Assembly: GCA_030272155.1 (NCBI GenBank)
Contig: CP126206.1
Coordinates: 1,922,001 to 1,986,000, forward strand
DNA from: Tetradesmus obliquus
Taxonomy: Eukaryota > Chlorophyta > Chlorophyceae > Sphaeropleales > Scenedesmaceae
DNA length: 64,000 nucleotides
Reading direction: 5' to 3'
The notes under the pieces were generated by a model. It was not told the origin of the DNA and did not search any database. It saw nothing but the letters and a program-made list of their open reading frames with translations. Shown here piece after piece: positions 1 to 12,201 of this stretch; position 1 is the stretch's first letter, and each line of letters begins with the position of its first letter. The position numbers were made by a program, and so were the translations under genes.

Positions 1-580
1 GCTTTCACAATTGACCCACATAAAGTTATTCGAGGCTTGATTTGTTGATTTAATTCAGAACGTAAGTCCAAGATTCGGCAGCTAATTGAGCACAACCGGC
101 AATGCTGCTGCTGCATGCAGCTGCGCAGCAGCAGCTAGCAAAGCACTTGGTAGTCAGGATTGATGTTGACGACTGCCGTTGTGAGCGCCAACTATCAACA
201 ATGAAGTATATCATCTTTTGGTACTTGAAGCCTGCTGGAAAAGCGATACGACAGCTGATTTCGCAAGCGACTTTGGCCCGTCCAAGGGAGCCAGTGCTTC
301 CCGCGCGACCTTGTACAATGATCAGCCAGCAGCATCCTGCAGGAGCGCGCCAGGCAGGTCCATTCTCAGCCTCTGCTCAGCCGAGCTGCTGTGCACTAGC
401 ACTTCCCGCGTCTCATCATCCCTGCTGCAGCTGTTTCGCAGAGTTTGGCGCACTTGCGTGCCTCACAACCTCACCGTCATCGCAAGGACGTCGAAATTTG
501 TGAAACTATCTTACAGCTGTATATTCCAGCGATAAAACCACCGAATCAGCGGAAGCAGTAACAGAACTCGCCAGGACATC
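1..580. promoter_or_regulatory. 5' flank of the first gene
   Basis: No coding exon can be supported here. The stretch precedes the start codon at 581 and presumably holds the promoter and 5' UTR of the secreted-protein gene. I see no clear TATA box or other defined element. The open frames here are short and overlap on both strands without protein-like composition. Confidence 0.3.
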
Positions 581-3500
581 ATGGTCAAACTCAGCAGCAA
601 GGCAGCTGCACTCGCGGCGCTCGGCCTGCTGCTGCTGTGTGGACAGCTGGCTCCAGCAGCAGCAGGCCGCGGGGCCAGGCTGCAGCGGCGCTCTCTCCTG
701 CAAGAGACAAACCCCATCCTGCCACAGCCGGACTTTGGTCCAAGGATTGAGGGCCCTGGACAGATCGGCTCTGTGTCTCAGGGCCTGCGCACAGCAATCA
801 ATGACCTGTCTGCCCGTGAGTGACCTGGCAGCAATTTCAGTAGCACACCATAGATGCTGTATTGGTAGTACGATACGGGTGACATCATGTGGTGCACTGA
901 TGCTGGGATGTCATGTGGGGGCTGGTGGGCATAGCAAAGCTGCCACAGCTAGCTACAGCCTGTCACAGCTAGCTACAGCTGCCACAGCTGGCTACAGCTA
1001 GCTACAGCTACAGCTGCCGCAGCCAGCTAAAGCTGCCACAGCTAGCTGTGGCCTGGTCACAAGTAGCTACTACCGCATACTAAGCCCATATGTCTATCTG
1101 CAGTAGAGGATGCAGCATACACGACTCATGCAGCTGGCCTTGTTTGTGTCAGTAGCGTTGCTGCTGCGGCTAGCAGCAGTCTGGTTCGGCAGCATCGCAC
1201 TCTTGAGAGCATGTATGATGCCATCTGCTGTCAGCCGCAGCCAGCCAAATACTAGGCTGGTGGCATGCATGCACATGCGTTTATACATGCGTATAGGGTG
1301 CCACAGCCTGCCAGGTGTGTCAGTATGTCTGTCACATGCCAGGTGCTGGGTTCTGGCAGCTCGGCGGCTGCAATGCAGTCCTCATCAGTTCCAGGCATCA
1401 GCAGCAACACCAAGCACTCAACCAACCCAACCGCCTGACTCTAAACCCTGCCTCTCTTGCTACATCAAAACCATTGCGTGCAGAGGTGCCGCGCATTGGC
1501 TCTTCGGCCCTCACCAGACCGCCACCACCGGTGACAGCCAAGCGCAGCGCTGGCAGTCTGTATCCAGGATCAACACGCTGCCTCTAATACCTTTGGGCAA
1601 CCCGTCTTTCCTCTTGCAATTCACCTTCTGCTATCTTTGCTGTCTTGTTTTTCCTGCAAACATGCAGAGGTGCCGCGCATTGGCTCGTCTGCCCTCACCC
1701 AGACAGCCACCACTGGTGACACCCAAACGCAGCGCCGCCAGTCTGTTTCCTGGATCAACACGCTGCCGCTCCTCTTCTCACTCCGTCTCAACCCAAGCAA
1801 TGTACAAACTCCCTTCCTTTCTTTCACAGCCCTGAACCCTGCTTTTGTGCTGCGCTCAACCCATCCTTTCTCCTCTGCTGTGTTGTTTCTATGCTGCCAA
1901 ACCCTGCAGAGGTGCCGCGCATTGGCTCTTCTGCCCTCACACAGACCGCCACCACTGGCGACACCCAAGCGCAGCGCCGCCAGTCTGTGTCCTGGATCAA
2001 CACGCTGCCGCTGCTCACTTCCGGCATCACTGAAGGAGGAGCAGCAGCAAATGTGACAGGGGAGGGCCGGCTGGCGAGTGCGGTGCTGGATGACAGGAGT
2101 GTGTCTGTGGCCAAGGGCATCGTATCCGACAACGGCAAGGATGGTGAGTGCTGTACAAATACCAATTTAGCTGATGGTGTGCGTCATCAGGCTGCCGACA
2201 ATGATGCTGCAGTGACTGCGGCTGCACAGCCTGCGTGTTTCTGCGTGCCCCAAATGCAGTAATAGCAAAGCAAGCTAGCATTTGGCCGCCCAGCCGCGCA
2301 CCTGGTCTGTTGTTTTGGCGAGGGCCGGCTGGCGAGTGCGGTGCTGGATGACAGGAGTGTGTCTGTTGCCAAGGGCATCGTGTCTGACAAATGGCATCCA
2401 AGGATGGTGAGTGATGTACGATAGCTTTCTGTCAGCTGTCTATCAACTACAGCAAGTATGCTGTTGGTTCGTGACTGCAGCTGTACAAGGAGTGCGTGTG
2501 CCAGCATGATCAATGCCGTTGAGGCAAATGGCCGCCACGCCGCGCCTCTGGTCTGTGTATTTGACGAGGGCCGGCTGGCGAGTGCAGTGCTGGATGGCAG
2601 GAGCGTGTCTGTTGCCAAGGGCATCGTGTCTGACAACGGCAAGGATGGTGAGTGATGTGAAAATACCATTTTAGCTTATGATGTGCGTTGGCAGGCTGCC
2701 AGTGACTGCGGCTGCACAAACAGGGTGTTTCTAGGTGCGTGAATTGCAACAGTAACAAATCCAACTCGCATTTGGCCGCCCGGTCGCGCATCTGGTATTT
2801 GGCGAGGCCGGCTGGCCAGTGTGTCTGTTGCCAGGGGTATCGTGTCTGGCAACGGCAAGGATGGTGGGTGGCGTGCAGGCTCTCAACATTGCAGCTCACT
2901 CTAGTGCTGCCCACACTAAGGCCGCAAGTTGTGAATTGGTGCAACAGTTGCTGCTGCACATTCGCTTAGCCCTTGGACCTGAACCGTGGGCCGTGCGTCC
3001 AGCGCGCAAGGATTGAGGATTGAGCGGCAGGTGACGGCCAGCAGGCAGGCATAGAGCAGCGTCTGTTGCACGCCACCTTCTCCCGCTGGACGCACCCGAT
3101 CTGTACAAACCACAGCTCTGCTGCACACCCCGCTGATTCCTGCTGTGCCTGCTCTGCTGCTCTGCTGTTTCTCTCTCCTACCTTTTGCAGCCAAGACGCT
3201 CGGCTCTGCAGCCAGTGCACAAGGAGCGAGCATTGTGCAGGCAGGCGATGGTCAGCAGGCAGGCACAGAGCTGCGTCTATTGCACACCACCTTCTCCCGC
3301 TGAATGCACCTGATTTGTAAAAAACAAAGCTCTGCTGCACACCCCGCTGAATCCTGCTGTGACTGCTCTGTTGTTTCTCTCTCCCACCTTTTTTTTCTGC
3401 AGCCAAGACGCTTGGCTCTGCAGCCAGTGCGCAAGGCGTGAGCATTGCGCAGGCAGGCGACGGCCAGCAGGCAGGCACAGAGCTTCGCGCACGCACCGTG

Positions 3501-5267
3501 ACATCTGCCGGAGAGAAAGCGCTCGACCCGGCAATCTCTAGCGACGGCTCGACAGCAGGCGTGCTACTCCAACAGCGCGGCATTGGTGGGTGTTATTTGC
3601 AGCATTGTAATTAGTTGTTACATTGTCATGTAACACATCCACTATCTGTCTGCTTTGGGCGCAGTGTGGCGGCTGCGCGTGAGAACAGTAGGAAAGCTAT
3701 GTCGAATGAAACAGCGGGCGTGCTGTGCAATTAGTGCTGCATCAGCTGTGACATGTTATGTTGTCATGTTATTTGCCAGTGTTTGTTCCGGAGGCGCACG
3801 CCGTCACAGTGGGCGAGGGATACGGCAGGAGACCTGGCAGGCCCTGCAACAGTTGCACGTCATATGTTTACCTTGCGTCGGCACCCGGCTTATGCTGCTG
3901 ACATGCTGTACTGTTGACTGGTTGTACTGCCCCATTGCTGCACTGCTGCACCGCTGCACTGCCCATCAACTCACGCTGCACTGCTTCACTGCTGGACGAC
4001 TGCACTGCTGCACTGCTGCATTGCTGCACTGCCGATTGAATCACGCTGCACTCCTGCACTGCTGCACTGCTGCACTGCTGCACTGCTGCACTGCTGCACT
4101 GCTGACCTGCTGCACTGCTGACCTGCTGCACTGCTGCCTTGCCTCTCTGCTGACCTGCTGCACTGCTGCTTCGCTGACCCGCTGCACTGCTGCACTGCTG
4201 ACCTGTCTCTCTGCTGACCTGCTGCAGGCCAGCGCACCTCCACGCGCGCCCAGACGGGCACCCTGGCCGCGGTGGCCCCCGAGGACGGCGGGCCGACAAA
4301 TTACGGCGGCTCCGTGCAGTTTGCGGCTGCGGACTCCGAGGACCGGCCCGGTCTGTCCGTCACGCGTGATCTGAACAAGCCCGAGAACACGATCGTGAAC
4401 CTTGCAGGTGGGCGCTAAAAGGAGGTCATGCTTGAAAAACTATCATATGCCGAATATAAACCGTTTTCAGCTGGCAGCAGCTGCGTGTGAGGGTCGGGTA
4501 TGGTGGCGTAGGATCCAGCGAGGGGTGTCTGACGTGCAGCAAGAGAACATTGGACTTCACCAGAAAGCACACACATTACTAGTACTAGTGTGGCAGCTTG
4601 CATGTTGAGCTCGTAGCAGCTTGCAAAGCCAAGGACCCCGCATATGCTCAATATCATATTTCAGCAATGTTGCTGAAACCGGACTGCTATGTACGTGTGG
4701 TGTTGTTGCTGCGGCTTGCAGGAAACAGCAATGCCAACCGCTACGGCTACACCTGGTCAAACTCCGCCATCCCAACCATCATCGTGAGTTGAACTTTTTG
4801 CACCTGCAAGCCCATTGGGCCAGCTGCAGTTACATACCAGTAGCAGCAGCATACGCAGCAGCAGCCGGAACCAGTGCAAACATTCAACAGCGCTCGGCTG
4901 ATGCAGCCGCCGCCAGCGTCTAGTCTTGCTGCTGCTGCCACCAGTGCCAGCTAGGCACTGCTTCATTATCCTGACACAGTGAAGCTCACTGTCTGAGTAC
5001 GCTGCTGCTACCGCCGCTGTTCTGCTGCTGCTGCTGCTGCTGCTGCAGGCCCGCGGCACTGAGAATGCGTATGGTGCGGTGCGTGGTGGCGAGTTTGGCA
5101 CCGGCTTCCACTTTGGAGGCAGCCAGCTCCGCGCAATTACTTACAAGAGCAGGGCAGACCCGAATATTGTGGCAGAGAAGAAGGATGAGAAGAATGATGA
5201 CAAGCCTGACCTGGTAGAGAAAGCGCTGACTGGCAAGGACGACGAGGAGCCGGCAATGGCTGGCTGA
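581..5267 (+). CDS. Secreted protein of unknown function, six exons
   Basis: Exons are 581-815, 1910-2143, 3403-3585, 4228-4407, 4722-4783 and 5049-5267, all with GT..AG introns and matching phases (1,1,1,1,0). They give a 370-residue protein. The N terminus is a signal peptide: MVKLSSK, then a Leu/Ala-rich core up to about residue 28. The mature part is polar, rich in Gly, Ala, Ser, Asp and Thr, with a charged C terminus (KKDEKNDDK). I recognise no domain; Asp/Gly-rich stretches such as APEDGGPTNYGG suggest an extracellular or wall protein, which is inference only. Exons 2 and 3 are surrounded by decayed partial copies of themselves in introns 1 and 2, so automatic models will probably miscall them. 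The chosen exons are the only copies that keep frame and both splice sites. A TGTAA motif follows the stop by about 26 bases. Confidence 0.75.
1484..1770 (+). repeat. Two acceptor-side partial copies of exon 2
   Basis: Copies begin at 1484 and 1668, each directly after a TGCAG acceptor, and match the 5' half of exon 2 (1910 onward, start GGTGCCGCGCATTGGC). The first has a one-base loss in CTCACCAGACC relative to exon 2, which breaks the frame. The second keeps frame for about 35 codons, then runs into unrelated intron sequence. Both lie upstream of the intact exon. Confidence 0.8.
2318..3302 (+). repeat. Donor-side copies of exon 2, then acceptor-side copies of exon 3
   Basis: Three copies of the 3' part of exon 2 (about 2318-2405, 2563-2648 and 2797-2862) start around GAGGGCCGGCTGGCGAG. 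The first two end in a GGTGAGTGATGT donor like the real one; the third ends GGTGGGTGG. They are followed by two copies of the 5' part of exon 3 (about 2986-3060 and 3191-3302), the second with an intact TTTTGCAG acceptor. All lie in intron 2 and carry deletions or stops. Confidence 0.8.
3930..4226 (+). repeat. CACTGCTG minisatellite in intron 3
   Basis: This is a near-continuous array of CTGCACTG and CTGACCTG octamers filling the second half of intron 3 and running into the acceptor CTGCAG at 4222-4227. The unit resembles a CTG tract with a CA insertion every third repeat. Confidence 0.85.
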
Positions 5268-5292
5268 TAACACTTTTATAACAGTGTTACAC

Positions 5293-5297
5293 TGTAA
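5293..5297 (+). terminator. TGTAA poly(A) signal candidate
   Basis: TGTAA lies 26 bases after the stop at 5267. This pentamer is the common green-algal polyadenylation signal. It sits within a short imperfect palindrome (GTTACACTGTAAC). Confidence 0.5.
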
Positions 5298-5979
5298 CTG
5301 TTATGGCATAACGTGCATCATGTTACTTTGTGGTGGGGTGTAGACTCTACACTGTAGAGTCATCCTGTGATCTGGTTTGAGTATACGTGCGGCAGTCAGG
5401 GCTTGGTGGTAAGCAGCTGGAGGGTGTTAGACAGGGCTTGCCTTGAGATGTGATGCTGGCAAGCACAGCAGATGCAGCTTACTGTGCAGTGTGTTCTTGC
5501 AATTAGGACAGGTTCCGGCAGAATGTGGGCGGCTTCTCGACCTGCATCATGCTGCATGATGCAGCGCCGGCCAGCTGGCACTGCATGGCACTAGATCTGG
5601 CACATTTGCGATTTGTCTCGATTTATCTCGACTAGCAGTGTTGTGGCCAGCTGGCTTGAAACCCGACTGTGCAATGCTATCTGCCGCCGATCCTTTGTGT
5701 CACGTCATGCAGTACTGCACACTAGTGTGCACGCGTGTGCAAGTTTTATGAGTAAGGCCCTTTACAAGCTAGCGGTTTCATGGTTTAGGCGTTCCCAAGA
5801 TCACGTGACGGTGCGCAGAGTACTCAATAAGCCACCAAAAGGCATGTAATGATCTTTACATATCCGTGATTGGCTGTGCTCAGGCATTGCAATGATTTAC
5901 GGCAAGTGTGAGACAGGAACCGCTGAACCTCAAGCCCGAAGCAGACGAGGCGTCGTGAACATCGAAAGACCTAGATGCA
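5298..5979. other. Intergenic, no gene seen
   Basis: This lies between the secreted-protein gene and a possible minus-strand exon. It shows only short open frames on both strands and no repeat array or convincing exon. Confidence 0.5.
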
Positions 5980-6150
5980 TCAACATATAATCACTATCCG
6001 TGGCTTTTCTAGTGCCGTTGGAGCTTTCGGTAGCACACTTCTTGCTGCTGCTGCTGCTGCTGTTTGCTGCTCTGCATTGGCTCCTGCCAACCTAATCTCA
6101 GCCTCTTTACCTCCTGCCTGCCCTGTGGCATCGTAGAAAGCAATTTCAAG
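5980..6150 (-). CDS. Possible terminal exon of an unrecognised gene
   Basis: On the minus strand an open frame ends at a stop at 5980, with protein-like composition: LEIAFYDATGQAGG, then a Lys/Glu stretch, a Gln/Ala run coded by CAG, and a PKAPTALEKPR tail. An AG that could be an acceptor precedes it near 6151. The CAG sense orientation matches other exons here. I could not find upstream exons that join in phase. A minus frame at about 6530-6760 (EVNAKQPTPLPQPLE) is the best candidate, but an overlapping plus-strand frame looks equally plausible. No function is assigned. Confidence 0.22.
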   Translation of the reverse strand, partial: LEIAFYDATGQAGGKEAEIRLAGANAEQQTAAAAAARSVLPKAPTALEKPRIVIIC

Positions 6151-6924
6151 TCTTTTGGCACGACAAAACGCTCTGTGGTGGCAGCATGTCTGACTTAGCA
6201 GGATAGTGCACAAATATGCTGCGCAGCGCAGCAACGTTGCCAGGGCACACAGGTGCGCGCACATTAAGTGTACCCAACACAGTACACGTTCAGCAGCATT
6301 AGGCAAGCGTGGCAGCGCATGGCTGGCTGCAGGGAAGCACAGCATGGCTGCTGTCGCACTGTACTGCAGACCCGGTCTTCATAATTGCCTCAGCATCTGT
6401 AACTGCTGCTTCACACAGCCATCTGCTGACACAAGATGCGTGCTGTGTTTTATGCTGCCTCAGTCTGGGGTACGCAGCTAGCAGACGCGACAAGTCGCTT
6501 GGATGTGGCGGCAGCAGCAGCATGCACAGCCAAGGCGATACCAGTTGTTGCCTCTCTGCTCGAGAAGCAGATCACAGTTGTAGGTCAACCCATAGTGGTA
6601 GTAACAGTAGCTGGTATCTTTGACCCTGCCGCTCTTGTCGGCTTCAAGCGGCTGTGGCAGCGGTGTAGGCTGCTTGGCATTGACTTCTGGCACCTGCTGT
6701 GGCGTGGTACTGCCACCGACTAGGAGTTGTGCATGACCCAGTCCTGTGCAGCAGGAGCCAGCATGCACCTGCAGGAGTCCACAATTATCTAGCAGGTGAA
6801 TTAAGCACCATTTGCATGCATGCATGCAGGGTTGAACAAACTGCTTCACAGCGTGTCAGCTGGGGGTGGGAGGCCCTTAGGGAGGATATGCGTTGGCTGT
6901 CCACAAGGCAATCACAACACCAAG
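6151..6924. other. No supported gene
   Basis: Overlapping open frames of 70-120 codons occur on both strands between 6300 and 6850, but none shows a domain or a consistent splice pattern. Part of it may belong to the weak minus-strand gene ending at 5980. Confidence 0.4.
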
Positions 6925-8165
6925 GCAACATAGGGACTTTTGTGTGCTTTGGACTTGGTGCTGACACTGCTGTTGCTCACCACTGGATGCTGCTGCTGCA
7001 GTTACCCCCTTTCTGCACATGTGTTCTCTACCATTGTAACGACTGAGGAACGTAGGGAAGCGTAAAGAGAAAGGTTACAATTGTTTTGTATGTTAAGCCC
7101 GTGGGGATCACCCTCAGATGCAGAGTACCGAGTACAGAATACCGAATACATCCCCTCCTACATTGCAGGGCATATGTAGTTCTCCTGGCTAAGGACTCCT
7201 AGTCCTTGACGGCTCGTTACTTGATTAACGTTGATCCGTCCCCGACATCGTTGTCGGACCCTCCAACGACTTGGACCAGCCAAGTCCTTGGCCAACAGGG
7301 CCTAGGTCATAACCGTCTGACCAAGGCTAGCACGGCACGGCTCTCACAGAGACCCTACAGCATATTCTATACTGTGCCGTTACATACCTCCCCCCTTAGG
7401 TAGATTGACCGCCCTTAGTCAACACCAGAGGATGTAACGCATATGTATTATATGAACATATATGGCCAAAACTGCTACAGCTCTCAGCTGCACAGTAGGG
7501 ATCGTCACCAGAATCACTCCTCAAACTACAACCAGGTTGCAGGGAGTTCAGCGTAGCACCCTTGAGGATAGATTACACAACATACCTCGCTCCCCCAGTT
7601 GTAGTACAGCACCGAATTGCATGATCCCAGTTAAGAGTGTGAGCAGTATGCTCAGCGACACCAGTCACTACACTCATTGGGTCTATAGTGTGTGTATAAT
7701 GCCTCTTTGGGCAGCACGCGCATAAAACATAAACCAAAATCACACACCGGCTGCGAAACGTACACGCTTTGATGAGCGTACAGGCTGCAGACCACCATCT
7801 GCAGTACGTTTCTGTTCTTAAAGGGGGGCAACTGCAACACCCAGCAACACAGGGACTTTTGTGTGCTTTGGACTTGGTGCTGACACTGCTGCTGCTCACC
7901 ACTGGATGCTGCTGCTGCAGTTACCCCCTTTTCTGGAACTTGTGTTCTCTATGTTTAAGGTGGACAACTGCAACACCCAACAACACAGGGATTTTTGTGT
8001 GCTTTGGACTTGGGGCTGACACTGCTGCTGCTCACCACTGGATGCTGTTGCTGCAGTTACCCCCTTTCTGAACATGTGTTCTCTATGTTGAAGGGGGGCA
8101 ACTGCAACACCCAGCAACACAGGGACTTTTGTGTGCTTTGAACTTGGTGCTGACACTGCTGTTTT
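6925..8165. repeat. ~135-bp tandem array interrupted by an insertion
   Basis: A unit containing GGGACTTTTGTGTGCTTTGG, GACACTGCTG, GGATGCTGCTGCTGCAG and TGTGTTCTCTATG recurs at about 6928-7034, 7821-7956, 7957-8090 and 8091-8165. The spacings are 136 and 134 bp. The array is opened after the first unit by about 790 bp of unrelated DNA that begins with an LTR-like block. Confidence 0.8.
7035..7384 (-). mobile_element. LTR-like block with adjacent purine tract
   Basis: The block is 350 bp long, begins TGTAACG and ends CGTTACA, so it has 7-bp inverted ends of the TG..CA type. Immediately to its right, read on the minus strand, is a polypurine tract (AAGGGGGGAGGTA) abutting the TG end, as expected for the 3' LTR of a minus-oriented LTR retrotransposon. 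About 445 bp further right (7385-7830) would be a remnant of the internal region. No second LTR and no intact gag or pol frame are present, and no clean target duplication is visible. It is most likely a truncated element or rearranged solo LTR. Confidence 0.45.
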
Positions 8166-8314
8166 GGGAACCCTGTAACAGGGTTCAGCATTAGGGTTTT
8201 ACACTTTAGATTTTTTACTTAAATTTTTTGCTTTACAACTGCATCTTTTGCATTGCATTTATTGCAGCCCTGTGTGCCTCTATTGCTGAGATAGTGCATC
8301 TCTTGCAGTGAAAG

Positions 8315-8385
8315 CATGTAATGTAATGTAATGTAATGTAGTGGAGCATGTAATGTAATGTAATGTAATGTAATGTAATGTAATG
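8315..8385 (+). repeat. TAATG pentanucleotide microsatellite
   Basis: Runs of TAATG, about four and then eight units, are separated by TAGTGGAGCATG. They lie in an unusually AT-rich interval (about 8160-8850) for this window. Confidence 0.9.
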
Positions 8386-8389
8386 AAAG

Positions 8390-9611
8390 AACCTATCTGT
8401 GCATCTGTTGCAGCTGTTGTGCATCTTTTGCAGCAACAGTTGCATCTTTTGCATCGCAAATTCATGTGTATTTCTGTTATTTCATGGTGAAACTGCCCCT
8501 GAACTCTAAGTTAATACCCTCTTGCCATGTAAGCCTTGTCCCTCATGCCTAAGGCCTGGCCTGCGGCAGTCTCGATGACGTGAACAGCCCCCAAACTGCA
8601 AAGCAGTTCGACACGTATAGAAAGATGTATGTTGCATTGTTTTTTTTGTTGAAACTGCTCTACATACAGCTGCAAATAGCAGGAAACTGTCCTGCTGGCA
8701 CTGTTGTGTCGATATCTGGGCCAGACGAAACTCTGGTTGCCCTCTAAAAGGCCTGATCTTCTTGTTTCGATTTAGCTAAATATTTGAATACATCTACAAG
8801 GGCTGAAACGCAGTGAACTGCAGCATTGTGTTTACAAGACAGAGGGTTCTACCAATATATCCTCGCTCCTGTAGGCGTGCTTGGGTCGGCGTGTGATCCT
8901 GCATGCTCTGGGCAACGCTGCCGCATGTGCTACGCAGCTAGCTAGCTACTGTGAGTCCTGTGATCCGCCTCATTCAGCAATGCTGCTGAGCACCTGATCC
9001 CGCAGCAGCGTTTCTGGCATGTCGGCGCTTGGCACGGCGGTGGTGGCAGCCGCTGCACAGGAATGGACTTCCTGTGTCTAGATGGTGAGATAGGCGCTCA
9101 GAGTGATGCATGGATGGATATCACTGTGACAGGCCATGAATGGGCTCGGCAACTGCTCTGGCACCACCACTTGACGCTAGTGGCGCTGCTGCCATGCCTG
9201 TTGCAGAACAGCAGTACCAAAGCAAATCAGCACAGTCCGTCCTGGTCTCTTATCCTTTAGAGCATGTAGCAGTTCGCCGCAAACCACAAAGTAGGAACAA
9301 GAACCACCGTCAAACTGCAGACACATGCAATGAGGCCAATGAGGTTCAAACATGCAGCACAATCCCAGCAGATCGCAATGAACTGTGCCCTGATACGCGG
9401 CTGTCACAAGCTGCCTCCTGCACATTGCCTTGTGCACTCGACAGCTGGTTGCCACGCACTAATACATTGATAACGCAGGAAATCAGTTCAGCACCTCTGT
9501 CACCATTAGCGTCTGTGCGTTCGCTGGTTGGACTTTCGGACACCTCGCTGCTCTCGACAGCACCCTCGCAGAGACTGCAAGCCATTGGATCAAGCGCACA
9601 TTGGCAGCAAA
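8390..9611. other. AT-richer intergenic DNA and 5' flank of the RRM gene
   Basis: No domain-bearing frame is seen. The segment from 8390 to about 8850 is AT-richer. The rest leads into the start codon at 9612 and probably holds the promoter and 5' UTR of the RNA-binding-protein gene. Plus-strand frames at 9063-9260 and 9140-9643 have no supporting features. Confidence 0.4.
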
Positions 9612-10224
9612 ATGTTGACTTTTATCGGAAACCGTTCGCTTAATGTGCATGCTGCTCGCAGCACGCCTGTGCCATGCAGAGCACCTATGCTGTCTCGGCA
9701 CTTGGTCCACATCAACGTGATGCAGCACCCTCTGCACGCCAGACCTGTTGTTTTGGTGTGCAAAGCAGCAGCTGAGGAGGCGACCGCTGCAGAGCCAACC
9801 GCTGGTGGGTGCAGGCGTGGGCTGCCCCTGCTGATGATCTGCTACGGTTGCTGCTCCTGCTGCTGCTCCTGTTGTATTGATGCTGTCGTGCTGCTGTGTT
9901 CTTTGGCTATAAGCGCGTGCCAGGAACAACATGACGATGCTAAAAGCATACGGCTTGCACTGTTCCAGTGATGCATGAATTCATGAGACTACTTTGAATG
10001 TCCTTGTGCATGCAGCAGCAAGCAAAATCATGTGCTTGCCAACTTGCAGATGTGCAGATACGGCCACCCCCTGCCCCTACATGCTCACTGCAGCTCAGCT
10101 GTAAATCAGTGAGCACGTTGCATTTATGTTTGCGCCGCTGGCCCTGCCTGAAAACTTCTGCTCCTATCCTCTTCTGTTTCCTGCAGATGCTGAGTCCAGC
10201 GAGCGCAGCAGCAGCCAAGGCCGC

Positions 10225-10256
<32 letters not shown>

Positions 10257-11545
10257 CCGCGGCCCTCGCACCGGCAGCAGCAGCAGCAAGTCTGGCCGCA
10301 TGCAGGCCAACACGCTGTATGTGCAGAACTTGCCTTGGACAACCCTCAGTGAGGACTTGCAGGAGGCCTTCAGGGGCTGCAGGGGCTTTGAGGATGCCTT
10401 CATCATGCTGAACAAGAACGAGCGGCCGGCGGGGTACGGCTTTGTGCGCTTTGCCAGCGAGGAGGCGGCTGCGGCAGCAGCAGAGGTGCGTGCAGGATTT
10501 GCTTCTGTGTCTTTGGGCGCGTATCGCAGGGTTGTTATCAAGGGCATGTGCCGCGCTACAGGCAACAGGTGTAGCACATGCTTCACTGTAGGGCGTGTGA
10601 GTCGGCGCTCAGTGAGATTTGCAGGAGGCCTTCAAGGGCTGCAGGGGCTTTGAGGATGCCTTTATTATGCTCAACAAGAATGAGCGGCCAGCCGGCTACG
10701 GCCTTTTGCGCTTTGCCAGTGAGGAGGCGGCTGTGGCGGCAGCAGAGGTGCGATGTGCTTGAAACTGCTGATTGTGAATGGGACTGAGATGGGCCAAGCT
10801 ACTGGCATTCACGCGTAGCACATGCTGTACAGCGGGCTTTCATTGCAGCAGCGTCTTGGGGGTGTTAGGAGGCCTTCAGCTGCTGCAGGGGCTTTGAAGA
10901 TGCCTTTATCATGTTGAACAAGAACGAGCGGCCGGCTGGGTACGGCTTTGTGCGCCTCGCCAGTGAGGAGGCGGCTGCGGCAGCAGCAGAGGTACGAGCA
11001 GAGTTTGTTTTGTGTTTTTTTGGTGTGTGTGGTGGGGGTGGTTAGCAAGGGCATGCGTTGCGCTACATGCAAAAGGAGTACCACATGCTTCACTGTAGGG
11101 CATGTGAGTCACTGCTCAGTGAGGATTTGCAGGAGGCCTTCAGGGGCTGCAGGGGCTTTGAAGATGCCTGATTATGCTCAACAAGAACGAGCGGCCGGTG
11201 GGGTACGGCTTTTGTGCTTTGCCAGCTAATGCGCGGCTGCGGCGGCAGCAGAGGTGCGGGCGGGCAGGCGGGCGGGTGGGCCAGGCTGAAGCGCGGCAGT
11301 GGCGAGTGGCGAGGCGTGCAGGACTACAGCTGTGCTGGCGCTGCAGAGCAGGAGTTGGGGTGTGAGCAAGCAGGGTGTGTGCTGCAGCACCGACATGCAC
11401 AGGGCGATGCCAACGCGCTTGCAAGCCTTGCTGCTGCTGCTGCTGCTGCTGCACGCCATGGACGGCACTGAGTTGGATGGCAGGGCCATCAAGGTCCGCG
11501 TTGCGCGACCTGGCAGGACTGACACTGCTGCTGATGCTGCTGCTA

Positions 11546-11616
<71 letters not shown>

Positions 11617-11703
11617 TTCACAGGCCATGGATGGAACTGAACTGGATGGCAGGGCCATCAAGGTTCGCTTTGCGCCGCCTGGCAGGACTGACACTGCTGC
11701 GCA

Positions 11704-11741
<38 letters not shown>

Positions 11742-12161
11742 ATGTAACAGGCCATGGATGGCACCGAGTTGGACGGCAGGGCCATCAAGGTCCGCTTTGC
11801 ACGCCCTGGCAGGACTGACACTGCTGCTGACAGTAGTGACAGCGCTGCTGCAGCACACAGCAGCAGCAGCAGCGACAGCGGCAAGACCAGCAAGTATGAG
11901 GCGCCAGCAGAGACTGAGACGCGCGTGGTGGTGAGCAACCTGCCGGCAGGGTTTACCTGGCGTGAGGTTTTGGGCATGTGCAGCTTGTTTGGTGAGGTCA
12001 AGAAGGTGATCATGTACAGCAAGGATGCCGGCAGGGCTGGTGCGTCATCGGCTGCCGGGATTACTACCAACGACGCGGCGGCGGCTGAGCAGGCGGAGCA
12101 GGATGCGCCGGCAGTAGGGGGTGATGCAGCAGGGGATGATGAGGAGGCAGAGGCCGGCAGT

Positions 12162-12201
<40 letters not shown>

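Noticed and set aside
10617..11254. The exon copies as a cassette of mutually exclusive exons
   Set aside because: The copies lack the 5' half of the exon and its acceptor and have frame-breaking changes, so they cannot replace the real exon as whole cassettes.
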